A stretch of DNA of 49,887 nt from the IMG/VR virus record IMGVR_UViG_3300038701_000394, positions 1 to 49,887 of that record; one strand, written 5' to 3'. This document shows, one piece after another, positions 39,907 to 46,796 of the stretch. Every line of letters begins with the position of its first letter. Positions within the stretch are counted from its first letter, which is position 1. The position numbers and the translations under genes were made by a program. The notes beneath the pieces were generated by a model. The model searched no databases. It was not told the DNA's origin and was given only the letters and a program-made list of their open reading frames with translations. The DNA is from a virus.

Positions 39907-40479
39907 ATGAGAATCTACGCATATTGTCGAGTTAGCACAAAAACACAAAACATTGAGTCGCAAGTAGACGCAATTATGAAGCGTTGTCCAACTGCTATAA
40001 TTCAGGAAGAAAAGATAAGTGGTAAAAAGAAATACAGGGATCGGCCAGTGCTTGATAACTTGCTTAATCTGATGCAGTCAGGTGATAAATTGGTCGTGTA
40101 TAAACTCGATCGGCTCGCAAGGTCGTTAAACGATTTACTACAATTGACACAGTTATTTGATGAAAAAGGTATAGCACTTGAGATACTTGATCAATCAATC
40201 GACACGTCTTGTGCAAGTGGAAAAGCCTTTTTACAAATGCTTGGAGTGTTCGCCGAATTCGAAACAAATCTAAGGGGTGAGCGACAAGCGCAAGGTATTG
40301 AAAAAGCTAAACAAAACAACACGTATAAGGGACGTTCACCTAGCATAGATTACGAGAAAGTTATTGATTTATATGACGCGAACTTGACCATCGATTCCAT
40401 TGCCCTTGAGATGCGGGTGTGCAAGAGTAGTATATATCGGATATTAAACAAGTTTGATGTCAAAAGGAGAGCAGCATAA
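39907..40479 (+). CDS. Small serine recombinase (resolvase/invertase family)
   Basis: A 190-residue protein. MRIYAYCRVSTKTQNIESQV carries the catalytic Ser10 (RVST). YKLDRLARSLNDLL, GKAFLQMLGVFAEFETNLRG and ERQAQGIEKAKQNNTYKGRS are the conserved R-rich core, hinge helix and linker. A C-terminal HTH (TIDSIALEMRVCKSSIYRIL) binds DNA. Length is that of Tn3 resolvase/Hin invertase, not of large integrases. In a phage it may resolve multimers, invert a segment or mediate mosaicism; no invertible fibre segment is visible. There is no good ribosome site, only GAGG eleven bases upstream. Confidence 0.9.
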   Translation: MRIYAYCRVSTKTQNIESQVDAIMKRCPTAIIQEEKISGKKKYRDRPVLDNLLNLMQSGDKLVVYKLDRLARSLNDLLQLTQLFDEKGIALEILDQSIDTSCASGKAFLQMLGVFAEFETNLRGERQAQGIEKAKQNNTYKGRSPSIDYEKVIDLYDANLTIDSIALEMRVCKSSIYRILNKFDVKRRAA

Positions 40480-40799
40480 TGCTAGGTTCAAAACGTGGTG
40501 TCCAAGTATTAAGAAGTGAACAAAAGCAGATACTAAGACAAGCAGTGGAACAACGCAACGGACTAGATCATATAATCGACGTGATTGAAAGATTAGAATC
40601 GGACGTATTCGAACCTCAACAATTCATGCAAATTAAAGCCGCATTAGATGCACGACTGAAGCTATTGAATAAATACTTACCAGACTTAAAATCAGTGGGA
40701 CCAGCCGACCAGCCGACCGACCAGCCCACCCCTGTGGTTATAGATGCCGCAGACTATGAGAGAATGCGGCGACAAATGCTAGACATTGACGACTGTTAA
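40479..40799 (+). CDS. Candidate terminase small subunit
   Basis: A 106-residue helical protein, coupled by TAATG to the recombinase gene. QQFMQIKAALDARLKLLNKY and LPDLKSVGP resemble the C-terminal oligomerisation segment of several phage small terminases (ALxARxKLLxKxLPDLKS). The last 30 residues are Pro/Asp-rich. It lacks a clear N-terminal HTH, and it is not next to the large terminase, which starts 2.7 kb further on the same strand. Assignment is tentative. Confidence 0.45.
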   Translation: MLGSKRGVQVLRSEQKQILRQAVEQRNGLDHIIDVIERLESDVFEPQQFMQIKAALDARLKLLNKYLPDLKSVGPADQPTDQPTPVVIDAADYERMRRQMLDIDDC

Positions 40800-40805
40800 C
40801 CATGT

Positions 40806-41432
40806 CTAGTAAAAACACTCTCGTACATATACGTTAAAACGCATATCAAATTGACCAACATTAGTTATTTTGAAAACGTAATCACCAGTGATGCCGTCCG
40901 CGATCTGTTTAGGGTCATCATTTTGGCCAGGGTGGAACCCATTTTCGTATTGGTCAATCAATACATAACCATGTTCAAGTAATTGTTCATCAGTTATCCA
41001 GCCAGGCAACGCGCTATTGTGATCATTCTCGCATTCTTCTATCCATTCACTCACGTCGTCGTCAGGTGTTAAAACGTAACCATCACAGAATTTGATAGCG
41101 CATATCCAGTGGTGTGAGTCTGGAGAGGTGCGCCATGCTTTATCGTTGTCGTAATCGATATACCACTCGTCAGACCACTCGAGTTCATAGCCGTTATCAG
41201 TCAATAAATCTTGAATATCAGAATCAATATCATTCCAGTTTGCGAAAATGATCCCTTTTTCCGGTGAGTGATAACCTAGTTCGCCATAACCACTGCAATA
41301 TTCAGCATGATGAACTTCGCGCAACCATGTGATAATGTCGTCAATACTTGGTAGAGTGTAATCACTGCAAACCATGTATTGATCGGATTCAGCTTGAATA
41401 GCTGCAAATAATTCGATATTGCTAGCAACCAA
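40806..41432 (-). CDS. Hypothetical acidic protein (208 aa), start uncertain
   Basis: Very acidic and aromatic: DYTLPSIDDIITWLREVHHA, YHSPEKGIIFANWNDIDSDI, WSDEWYIDYDNDKAWRTSPD, ECENDHNSALPGWITDEQLL. No family recognised; it could be a DNA mimic or inhibitor. The only canonical start is TTG 41432, without a ribosome site. In frame upstream the sequence NNVYELPYRPAGALVASN reads like protein back to TAA at 41492, but its only ATG with a good GAGGGT site (41467) is in another frame. A small indel or an unusual start is possible. Confidence 0.6.
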   Translation of the reverse strand: MVASNIELFAAIQAESDQYMVCSDYTLPSIDDIITWLREVHHAEYCSGYGELGYHSPEKGIIFANWNDIDSDIQDLLTDNGYELEWSDEWYIDYDNDKAWRTSPDSHHWICAIKFCDGYVLTPDDDVSEWIEECENDHNSALPGWITDEQLLEHGYVLIDQYENGFHPGQNDDPKQIADGITGDYVFKITNVGQFDMRFNVYVRECFY

Positions 41433-41486
41433 CGCACCAGCGGGGCGATATGGAAGTTCATAAACATTGTTAATACCCTCGGTTAT

Positions 41487-41515
41487 TGATTAAGTAGCGG
41501 TAATTATGCGCTCAA
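41487..41515 (-). promoter_or_regulatory. Candidate leftward promoter within a repeated leader
   Basis: On the minus strand, TTGAGC (41515-41510), a 17-base spacer and TAATCA (41492-41487). The -35 lies in the 41-base repeat also found at 43089-43128, where TTGAGC and AAATCA have the same spacing. Confidence 0.45.
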
Positions 41516-41546
41516 AGTAAACGGTTTAACAGGTCATTTTCGGACA
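41506..41546. repeat. Composite 41-base repeat, copy 1
   Basis: ATGCGCTCAAAGTAAACGGT (41506-41525, plus T) and GGTCATTTTCGGACA (41532-41546) match 43089-43109 and 43114-43128, with five versus four bases between. On the coding strand, TGTCCGAAAATGACC includes the stop codon of the 41534 gene. A third copy of the 15-base part is at 43135-43149. Confidence 0.85.
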
Positions 41547-41893
41547 ATCATGTTGAATTGTTCAATTGTTAAACCACCGGCAATGCATTGATCACGTAAA
41601 TTGTTCAAGTGTTTACTGCGTTTACGATCTCTCAGATAACCGAGAGGGTTACGTGGTGTTAATGTGACCTCGGCTATTAAACGATTGTGTAAGTATACCC
41701 TAACAGCACTAGGATAACCCGCACGCCCCGAGGTATTACTAACGCGAACACCGGCAACGGATAATTCGTGATCACATCGACCGGCTTTAATAACCTGGTT
41801 CGCTTGCTCATTGGTCAGCCCGTAATGACTGGCGAAGCCCGTCACACTGATGAAGTTATTCACATAATCTAGATAAAGTTCTCGATTATTCAT
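41534..41893 (-). CDS. Hypothetical protein with possible HTH (119 aa)
   Basis: ISVTGFASHYGLTNEQANQV then IKAGRCDHELSV suggests an N-terminal HTH. The middle (VRVSNTSGRAGYPSAVRVYL, HNRLIAEVTLTPRNPLGYL) is beta-rich. No family. ATG 41893 overlaps the stop of the upstream small gene (ATGA). The stop codon lies in the shared 15-base repeat, so the end of the protein, MIVRK, is fixed by it. Confidence 0.6.
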   Translation of the reverse strand: MNNRELYLDYVNNFISVTGFASHYGLTNEQANQVIKAGRCDHELSVAGVRVSNTSGRAGYPSAVRVYLHNRLIAEVTLTPRNPLGYLRDRKRSKHLNNLRDQCIAGGLTIEQFNMIVRK

Positions 41894-42057
41894 TTGTTAA
41901 GCTCCCGTCTTTTAATTATTCGATAGCTACCGCGCTCATTTTCACGATAAGCTATTAAATCAGTCTTAACTTCCCGGTATGATTCGCTGGCTGTTAAGTC
42001 TTCCCAACCGTGGTCATATTGGCCTTGTAATACGTGCAAATAAATATATTTATTCAT
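41890..42057 (-). CDS. Small conserved phage protein (55 aa)
   Basis: ATG 42057 follows GAGGGG at eight bases. It starts MNKYIYLHVLQGQYDHGWED, with LTASESYREVKTDLIAYREN and SYRIIKRRELNK. The pattern Y-L-H-V-x-Q-G-x-Y...G-W-E-D-L...Y-R-E-N...Y-R-I-I-x-R-R is a recurrent small protein of proteobacterial phages and mobile elements with unknown function. ATGA-coupled on both sides. Confidence 0.7.
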   Translation of the reverse strand: MNKYIYLHVLQGQYDHGWEDLTASESYREVKTDLIAYRENERGSYRIIKRRELNK

Positions 42058-42152
42058 GCTATAAACCCCTCATCATTAAAATGATATTCGTTAGCTATTA
42101 ATGTTTCTTTGAGTTCTTCAAAAGTTTTGAGCGTTACTGTGATAGTTTTCAT
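42054..42152 (-). CDS. Small hypothetical protein (32 aa)
   Basis: ATG 42152 overlaps the previous stop (TAATG) with GAGGTGG upstream; the stop overlaps the next start. It starts MKTITVTLKTFEELKETLIA and ends with NEYHFNDEGFIA. Tight coupling on both sides and a good ribosome site argue that it is translated. No family. Confidence 0.5.
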   Translation of the reverse strand: MKTITVTLKTFEELKETLIANEYHFNDEGFIA

Positions 42153-42484
42153 TAGTCCACCTCATTAAATATAAAATATGCATAACATGGTTCCGCCATG
42201 TCGTCGATAGGTAGTTCAATATCTTTAAAATGTTTGCCTCGAAAACCTGACGCGTTGGTTAATCGTTTAATGCTTGTTTGAGCGGCTTTATACCATTGAT
42301 CAAAATCTTCGGTTTCAACGCTGTGTTCGTAGTGATCATAAGTCATAGATAGCTCATTCAATAGCGCCTCTTTGATCTCTTTTAGCCACATTGGCGCATA
42401 GATAGGAATCTGGATAACTGGGTTGTGATGACCACCGAAATAATCAGACAAGCAAGTATCGTAATGTTGTAGTTCGATTTTCAT
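42152..42484 (-). CDS. Hypothetical protein (110 aa)
   Basis: MKIELQHYDTCLSDYFGGHH, VIQIPIYAPMWLKEIKEALL, then YEHSVETEDFDQWYKAAQTS and a C-terminal CYAYFIFNEVD. It is acidic and mixed alpha/beta; similar small proteins occur in plasmids and phages without known function. AGGA lies nine bases before the ATG. Confidence 0.65.
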   Translation of the reverse strand: MKIELQHYDTCLSDYFGGHHNPVIQIPIYAPMWLKEIKEALLNELSMTYDHYEHSVETEDFDQWYKAAQTSIKRLTNASGFRGKHFKDIELPIDDMAEPCYAYFIFNEVD

Positions 42485-42486
42485 TT

Positions 42487-42966
42487 TTAATAGTCCTGTA
42501 AAAGTTCACGTATAATGCGCGGTATTACTTTGTACAATTTTTTAGCAATGTCGCAACATGACTGATAAGTTCTAAACGCACTCATACTGTCCGAATCATA
42601 TCCGTAATCACTGCACCAATTATCAAACGACTCGTCTAATGCGCTAGCATCTAATAACAAACAATGTAAAACGCTTGCCGGTGTTGGATATATAGCGCCG
42701 TTGGCAAAGGTTACACGGTCGCTAGTGTCAAGAATGGTTTTGATTTCATTTACTTGTTTTTTTGCCGTTTGCGTCAATCGACCATACTTATCAAGTTTAA
42801 CTCTGTGACCAATGCCGGTTTTATATTCAGACAATTCACCATTGAATTCACGCAACCACAAATCATGTGGCCACTCGCTATCGTCCCTAGCCGCTATAAA
42901 ACGAGGTGAATAATTAATGTTGTTTTTTCGTAGTAATTCGCTTACTTCCAATTCGATGTTATTCAT
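42487..42966 (-). CDS. Hypothetical conserved protein (159 aa)
   Basis: It contains YPTPASVLHCLLLDASALDE, SFDNWCSDYGYDSDSMSAFR and YQSCCDIAKKLYKV, a pattern seen in a widespread family of phage and integrative-element proteins with no assigned role. The N-terminus (DLWLREFNGELSEYKTGIGH) is family-typical too. A GGGAG ribosome site precedes the ATG. Part of the leftward small-gene operon controlled from near 43070-43098. Confidence 0.65.
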   Translation of the reverse strand: MNNIELEVSELLRKNNINYSPRFIAARDDSEWPHDLWLREFNGELSEYKTGIGHRVKLDKYGRLTQTAKKQVNEIKTILDTSDRVTFANGAIYPTPASVLHCLLLDASALDESFDNWCSDYGYDSDSMSAFRTYQSCCDIAKKLYKVIPRIIRELLQDY

Positions 42967-42971
42967 AATAA

Positions 42972-43052
42972 TTACACTCCCAAATGATTAGAAATACAGT
43001 GACCAACTTGGATACCAGCCAAAACACAAAGAGAGAAGATAAATAGTTCCAT
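42972..43052 (-). CDS. Micropeptide (26 aa), single membrane helix
   Basis: ATG 43052 with a weak GGGTGAT site. The sequence begins MELFIFSLCVLAGIQVGHCI, a single hydrophobic helix, and stops with TAA at 42974-42972, six bases before the next start. First frame of the leftward operon. Confidence 0.4.
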   Translation of the reverse strand: MELFIFSLCVLAGIQVGHCISNHLGV

Positions 43053-43069
43053 GTCGATCACCCGTTTAT

Positions 43070-43098
43070 TGATTTGATGGTTAACAGTATGCGCTCAA
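43070..43098 (-). promoter_or_regulatory. Candidate leftward promoter in repeat copy 2
   Basis: On the minus strand, TTGAGC (43098-43093), a 17-base spacer and AAATCA (43075-43070), at the same place in the repeat as the 41487-41515 candidate. It would drive the small leftward operon 43052-41534. Confidence 0.4.
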
Positions 43099-43149
43099 AG
43101 TAAACGGTTGTCTGGTCATTTTCGGACATTCATCGGTCATTTTCGGACA
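43089..43149. repeat. Composite repeat, copy 2, with extra 15-base unit
   Basis: ATGCGCTCAAAGTAAACGGT (43089-43108, plus T), GGTCATTTTCGGACA (43114-43128) and again GGTCATTTTCGGACA (43135-43149). These match the leader at 41506-41546. The 15-base unit in direct repeat at 21-base spacing (two helical turns) looks like an operator pair. Confidence 0.8.
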
Positions 43150-43222
43150 AATTACGCTTATAAGCATCTATATAAGTAGCGCACATATAAGTAATGTTAA
43201 ACCAGCCAGGTACAACTGGCAC

Positions 43223-43321
43223 GACCTGGACGACCTGGACGACCTGGACGACCTGGACGACCTGGACGACCGGCACGACCTGGACGACCGGCACCACCGG
43301 CACGACCTGGACGACCGGCAC
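43223..43321. repeat. Eleven tandem 9-base units upstream of the large terminase
   Basis: Seven units are GACCTGGAC and the others are GACCGGCAC or CACCGGCAC. The tract lies between a leftward operon and the large terminase, outside any convincing gene. Frames across it give only repeats (Thr-Trp-Thr, Pro-Gly-Arg, Val-Val-Gln). Confidence 0.85.
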
Positions 43322-43400
43322 CATAAGTCAATGGTTTACAGTGAGCGCACCAACGATCAATAACTTAGCAGCACCGGCAATACCGAATCAACAAGACCCC

Positions 43401-43449
43401 ACTTGCATCCTCGTGTACCACATAACCGGACTTGCATCCTCGTGTACCA
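43401..43449. repeat. 20-base direct repeat pair before the large terminase
   Basis: ACTTGCATCCTCGTGTACCA at 43401-43420 and 43430-43449, a 29-base period. It lies about 70 bases before the terminase start. With the 9-base tandem tract it makes the whole 43053-43517 gap repetitive and non-coding; it may hold the packaging (cos/pac) recognition site or a terminase operator. Confidence 0.75.
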
Positions 43450-43517
43450 GAAACCCCATGACCGGACCAGTAGCGTGCCAGTATCATACCGGCTATAATT
43501 ACCGCAGAGGTGACGGT

Positions 43518-44996
43518 ATGAGCAAACTAATAACAGCGCGAAAGCATGAATGTGAACACGATGGAATATACTTCAATCGGTTCTTCTTTAAGCAGATATT
43601 TGGTAGTAAGATGATCATCAACGATCATCATGAGGCCATGCAGTCTGCGCTTGATCGTACTATGCTGTCACCGTCCGACCCTGATTTCATACCTCGATTG
43701 ATCATAACCATACCGCCAGGTTACGGTAAGACGCTCCAATCCGTCATACATTACATGGCACGAGGTATGTCCGTTGATCCAAAGAACCGATTTCTGCACC
43801 TGTCCTACTCATCTACCCTTGCGATCCAGAACAGTGCCAGTGTCCGAGAACTGATAAAGTCCCGCGCGTTTCAAGAAATGTGGCCAGTGACTACAAAGGA
43901 AGATACAGATAGTAAGTCGCTATGGTGGACCGAAGAGATGGGTGGCGTCTATGCAACGTCAACCGCTGGTCAGGTCACAGGTTTTCGTGCTGGTCACATG
44001 AACGATACTAAATTTACCGGCGCGTTAATTATCGATGATCCGCTAAAACCGGACGATGCTTACTATGAAACAAAGCGTGAAGCGATCAACAACCGATTCA
44101 ACGAAACCATAGCATCACGTCTAGCCGTTGAAACTGTACCTATCATTGTAATTATGCAGCGTATTCACTGGCATGATCTGGTCGGTTATCTGTTGCGTGG
44201 TGGCTCCGGTGAGAAATGGCACCACCTGGACATGCCGGTCGTGGTGGATAATCAGTCATCATACCCAGACGAATACACCCATGGTATTCCACTCGCTCAC
44301 GGGCTACCTAACGGGTGGTTGTGGTCACTGAAGCACGATGATCGTAATGCTGTTGCTCTACGGTCGCACAGACGAAAATTCGCAGCCCAGTATATGCAAC
44401 GCCCCATGCGTAGGAATGAAGAGACAGCCCTATGGCGTGAAGAAATGTTGAATATGTGCAGGCTGGACGTGTTCGATACGGTGGAGCGCACGGTGGTAAG
44501 TGTTGACCCCGCCACTACTAATAATGACACCAGTGATATGCATGGAATCATGGTAGCGAGTCGCCACGGTGATAATATGTATACGGTGGACGCCGACTAT
44601 ACCCGACATGGTTCACCGCAAGATTGGGCCACCACAGCGATTCAGGCGTATAGTAACCACAGTGCAGACGCTATCGTGATAGAGACGAATCAGGGCGGCG
44701 ATATGTGTGAACAGACGTTACGAAACGCCGGTTTCACAGGTCGTATCATCCGTGTCCATGCAGCGAAAGGTAAAATTGCCAGGGCTGAACCAATTGCAGC
44801 ATTATATGAGCAAGGATTCGTTAAGCATCATCCAGGGTTAGAAGACCTAGAAACGGAAATGTTGGACCTCGACCCGATCAGTGGTAAATCCGGTGGTAAA
44901 TCCCCCAACCGTGTCGATGCGTTGGTATGGGGGATGACTAATTTATCACAAGGAATGGAAATGAACGAACTGTTGAAGTTAGTGGTGGGTACCTAA
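43518..44996 (+). CDS. Terminase large subunit
   Basis: A 492-residue protein. The ATPase domain has Walker A TIPPGYGKTLQS (about residues 64-74), HLSYSSTLAIQNSASVRELI, Walker B GALIIDDPLKPDD (D173, D174) and the coupling motif IVIMQRIHWHDLVGY. The nuclease domain begins VVSVDPATTNNDTSD, with AIVIETNQGGDMCEQTLRNA and a final NRVDALVWGM providing the acidic residues. Start ATG 43518 has AGAGG seven bases upstream; the frame extends to 43194 only through a repeat tract without a ribosome site. It is on the strand opposite the portal and capsid genes, 7 kb away. Confidence 0.92.
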   Translation: MSKLITARKHECEHDGIYFNRFFFKQIFGSKMIINDHHEAMQSALDRTMLSPSDPDFIPRLIITIPPGYGKTLQSVIHYMARGMSVDPKNRFLHLSYSSTLAIQNSASVRELIKSRAFQEMWPVTTKEDTDSKSLWWTEEMGGVYATSTAGQVTGFRAGHMNDTKFTGALIIDDPLKPDDAYYETKREAINNRFNETIASRLAVETVPIIVIMQRIHWHDLVGYLLRGGSGEKWHHLDMPVVVDNQSSYPDEYTHGIPLAHGLPNGWLWSLKHDDRNAVALRSHRRKFAAQYMQRPMRRNEETALWREEMLNMCRLDVFDTVERTVVSVDPATTNNDTSDMHGIMVASRHGDNMYTVDADYTRHGSPQDWATTAIQAYSNHSADAIVIETNQGGDMCEQTLRNAGFTGRIIRVHAAKGKIARAEPIAALYEQGFVKHHPGLEDLETEMLDLDPISGKSGGKSPNRVDALVWGMTNLSQGMEMNELLKLVVGT

Positions 44997-45007
44997 CACC
45001 CCCGACC

Positions 45008-45490
45008 CTATGCGCCGAGATCATTAAGTAATTCACATATCTCAACAGCAACATTACGATCAGGAAACTCAAAGCTGAATCGAGTTTCATAACCGCCAGT
45101 GCGCCGGTCAATCTGTTGCACATTCATGCAAATTTCAGGGTAATGTCGTTGCAACACTTCTAAGACTTGCAAGAACTTGTGTATTTTACGTTGTGCGGAT
45201 TCAGCCACAACTTGGCTATCCCGTGTGACTAACGGGTTAAGATGGTCCGTGTGTCTCTGGACGGGAGTCACAGTACCGGCACCGAACATGTATTTCTCGG
45301 TCGGGTAAATTTCCCAATCGGTTGCTGTAACGTCATCCCCGTCGAAACACGCCGAATGTCTTTCCGGCATGTGGACAATCTCTTCTGACGCGAAACCGAT
45401 CTCAGATGTAACGTATTGATCATCATCCCATTCAGCTCTTCTGATTTTCTTACCTTCTCGCATCGCCGTCAAAGCTTCTTCAAATTTCAT
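45008..45490 (-). CDS. Tad2-like (DUF2829) protein with C-terminal extension
   Basis: Residues 1-62 follow the DUF2829/Tad2 pattern: MKFEEALTAMREGKKIRRAE + WDD at the start and DVTATDWEIY at the end. Tad2 proteins form homotetramers that sequester cyclic ADP-ribose signals and block Thoeris defence; many related phage proteins have untested roles. A C-terminal 95-residue domain (AESAQRKIHKFLQVLEVLQR, YETRFSFEFPDRNVAVEICE) is extra. It overlaps the upstream paralogue and is the last gene of its operon, converging on the terminase. Confidence 0.6.
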   Translation of the reverse strand: MKFEEALTAMREGKKIRRAEWDDDQYVTSEIGFASEEIVHMPERHSACFDGDDVTATDWEIYPTEKYMFGAGTVTPVQRHTDHLNPLVTRDSQVVAESAQRKIHKFLQVLEVLQRHYPEICMNVQQIDRRTGGYETRFSFEFPDRNVAVEICELLNDLGA

Positions 45491-45894
45491 ACAAATACCG
45501 CCTCTTTCTTGTTTACCGCATCAACCATTCCACGTAATTCAGGTTCTAATATGCTAGGAAAATAAAGTGCGTTCATTGTCTTCGCCGAGTTACTGCTCGA
45601 TACGTGATAACCTGCACGATCTTGCACAATGTAAAAATTATTCGCACCCCATGTGAACTCATAACCATTATTAAGTTCAGTAAGGTCAAATTTCTTCGTT
45701 GGTTTACATCGTTGCCAGTTTGTTTGCATTAACTGAACACCCGATAACTGGAAGGGAATACATTCATCGTAATGACGCATCACAAGTAAACCGTGAGCAT
45801 TCACATAAATATAAGTCTCGTTCTCCCATTCACTCAACCTAAATTTAGCATCCCGTTCGTTGCGCATGATTTCCAACGCCTCTTCAAATCTCAT
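45487..45894 (-). CDS. Second Tad2-like (DUF2829) protein
   Basis: A 135-residue protein. MRFEEALEIMRNERDAKFRL + SEWENETYIYV opens as in DUF2829, and GVQLMQTNWQRC matches the domain's closing A-x-D-W segment in degenerate form. The C-terminal half (YEFTWGANNFYIVQDRAGYH) differs from its neighbour's. It is a paralogue of the next gene with low identity, so a mixed tetramer or separate ligands are possible. ATG 45894 (second Met of the frame) is preferred; AGGGG lies upstream. Confidence 0.5.
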   Translation of the reverse strand: MRFEEALEIMRNERDAKFRLSEWENETYIYVNAHGLLVMRHYDECIPFQLSGVQLMQTNWQRCKPTKKFDLTELNNGYEFTWGANNFYIVQDRAGYHVSSSNSAKTMNALYFPSILEPELRGMVDAVNKKEAVFV

Positions 45895-46099
45895 CAATGC
45901 TCACCCCTTTCAACCGTGTTATAGAAATTAAATCCATGTACCCATCGTCCAACCGCACCACAATCGCGTACGGTGCATCGTCAGCACCCCGCACGTATCC
46001 ATCGACATAACCAACGTCCCAAGGTTTGAACTTCGTACCGTGTGGGGGCTGTCTGACGATCTGAACACATGTTGCGCCGTTCGGTATACCTAACCTCAT
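45884..46099 (-). CDS. Small SH3-like hypothetical protein (71 aa)
   Basis: MRLGIPNGATCVQIVRQPPH, KFKPWDVGYVDGYVRGADDA and PYAIVVRLDDGYMDLISI read as a small beta-barrel (SH3-like). GGAGG precedes the ATG. It overlaps both neighbours in the operon. No family; may bind nucleic acid or a protein partner. Confidence 0.55.
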   Translation of the reverse strand: MRLGIPNGATCVQIVRQPPHGTKFKPWDVGYVDGYVRGADDAPYAIVVRLDDGYMDLISITRLKGVSIDEI

Positions 46100-46545
46100 C
46101 TGATCACCTCCAGTGTCACACGTAATCCACTGGCTAACGCTTCGTACACCCGTGGATATAAATCACGGTACGCTAATCGTGACCGTGTGATACGACCCCC
46201 ACGGTGGGTATCAATTAACCCCGTACCTACCAGAATACAACCGCTGGTATCATCGTCAGTATTACCCGTGTGGAAATACACCCACTCGAACCCTGGTACA
46301 CCTCGAATCCACAACATACCGTCATGATCAATGCATCGGTGCGCATCGTCATATCGTTTAGCCATCGGTGAACCACGTCTAAGCGTGATATCATACTCAC
46401 CAGCCGGTATACGTGTCTCATGTTGCACCTTGTCGTCCGGTTGCGCTTGGTCTTCTAACGTGAAGCATTCAAACTCATCATTGATGTATAACGCTCCCAT
46501 GCTGGATTCAAGACCGTTGTTAATCGTTGCCAGTGTTAGTTTCAT
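46096..46545 (-). CDS. DUF5675 family protein
   Basis: A 149-residue protein: GALYINDEFECFTLEDQAQP, RIPAGEYDITLRRGSPMAKR, WIRGVPGFEWVYFHTGNTDD and SGCILVGTGL match DUF5675. The conserved His (FHTGN) and Cys (SGCILVG) are arranged as in L,D-transpeptidase-like catalytic pairs, though I cannot show activity. Phage DUF5675 proteins are often near lysis or cell-wall genes. Coupled to neighbours by 4-base overlaps. Confidence 0.78.
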   Translation of the reverse strand: MKLTLATINNGLESSMGALYINDEFECFTLEDQAQPDDKVQHETRIPAGEYDITLRRGSPMAKRYDDAHRCIDHDGMLWIRGVPGFEWVYFHTGNTDDDTSGCILVGTGLIDTHRGGRITRSRLAYRDLYPRVYEALASGLRVTLEVIR

Positions 46546-46796
46546 AAGTCTGATACCTGTCCTGGTTTCAATGGATTTTCAATCCGTAACTTACAATCGT
46601 TACATATTTTTAGGTTCTGCGTGTTAATGCGGATCAACGGTCCACCACAATTAGGGCAGTTATCGCGTCTGGTGTGAGCGTACATCGAGCGACTGTCAGT
46701 GATACATTGTTTGCACACATGAGTCCCGTCAACTTTGTCACGCTGACCACACTTATCACATGGTTCAAGATGTCGGTTTCGTTCCCGTGATTTCAT
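46542..46796 (-). CDS. Zinc-ribbon protein (84 aa)
   Basis: Four CxxC pairs: PCDKCGQ, VCKQCI, NCPNCGG and ICNDCKL, forming two zinc ribbons, with basic surroundings (MKSRERNRHLE). It lies directly after the TrfB-like regulator. Probably nucleic-acid binding; possible transcription factor or host polymerase modulator (inference). Confidence 0.6.
   Translation of the reverse strand: MKSRERNRHLEPCDKCGQRDKVDGTHVCKQCITDSRSMYAHTRRDNCPNCGGPLIRINTQNLKICNDCKLRIENPLKPGQVSDL

Noticed and set aside
39907-40479. Serine recombinase as the phage integrase
   Set aside because: It has resolvase/invertase length (190 aa) and lacks the large C-terminal domain of serine integrases; no attP-like core was recognised.
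43130-43324. Minus-strand Val/Pro-rich or collagen-like Gly-Arg-Pro reading of the 9-base repeat
   Set aside because: Derived purely from the repeat; the collagen-like frame has no plausible start codon or ribosome site nearby.
43401-43449. CRISPR array
   Set aside because: Only two 20-base copies with a 9-base gap; no spacers of proper length and no cas genes.
43194-43517. Extension of the large terminase to ATG 43194 (Thr-Trp-Thr repeats)
   Set aside because: No ribosome site, repeat-derived residues, and a good start with AGAGG at 43518 fits normal terminase length.
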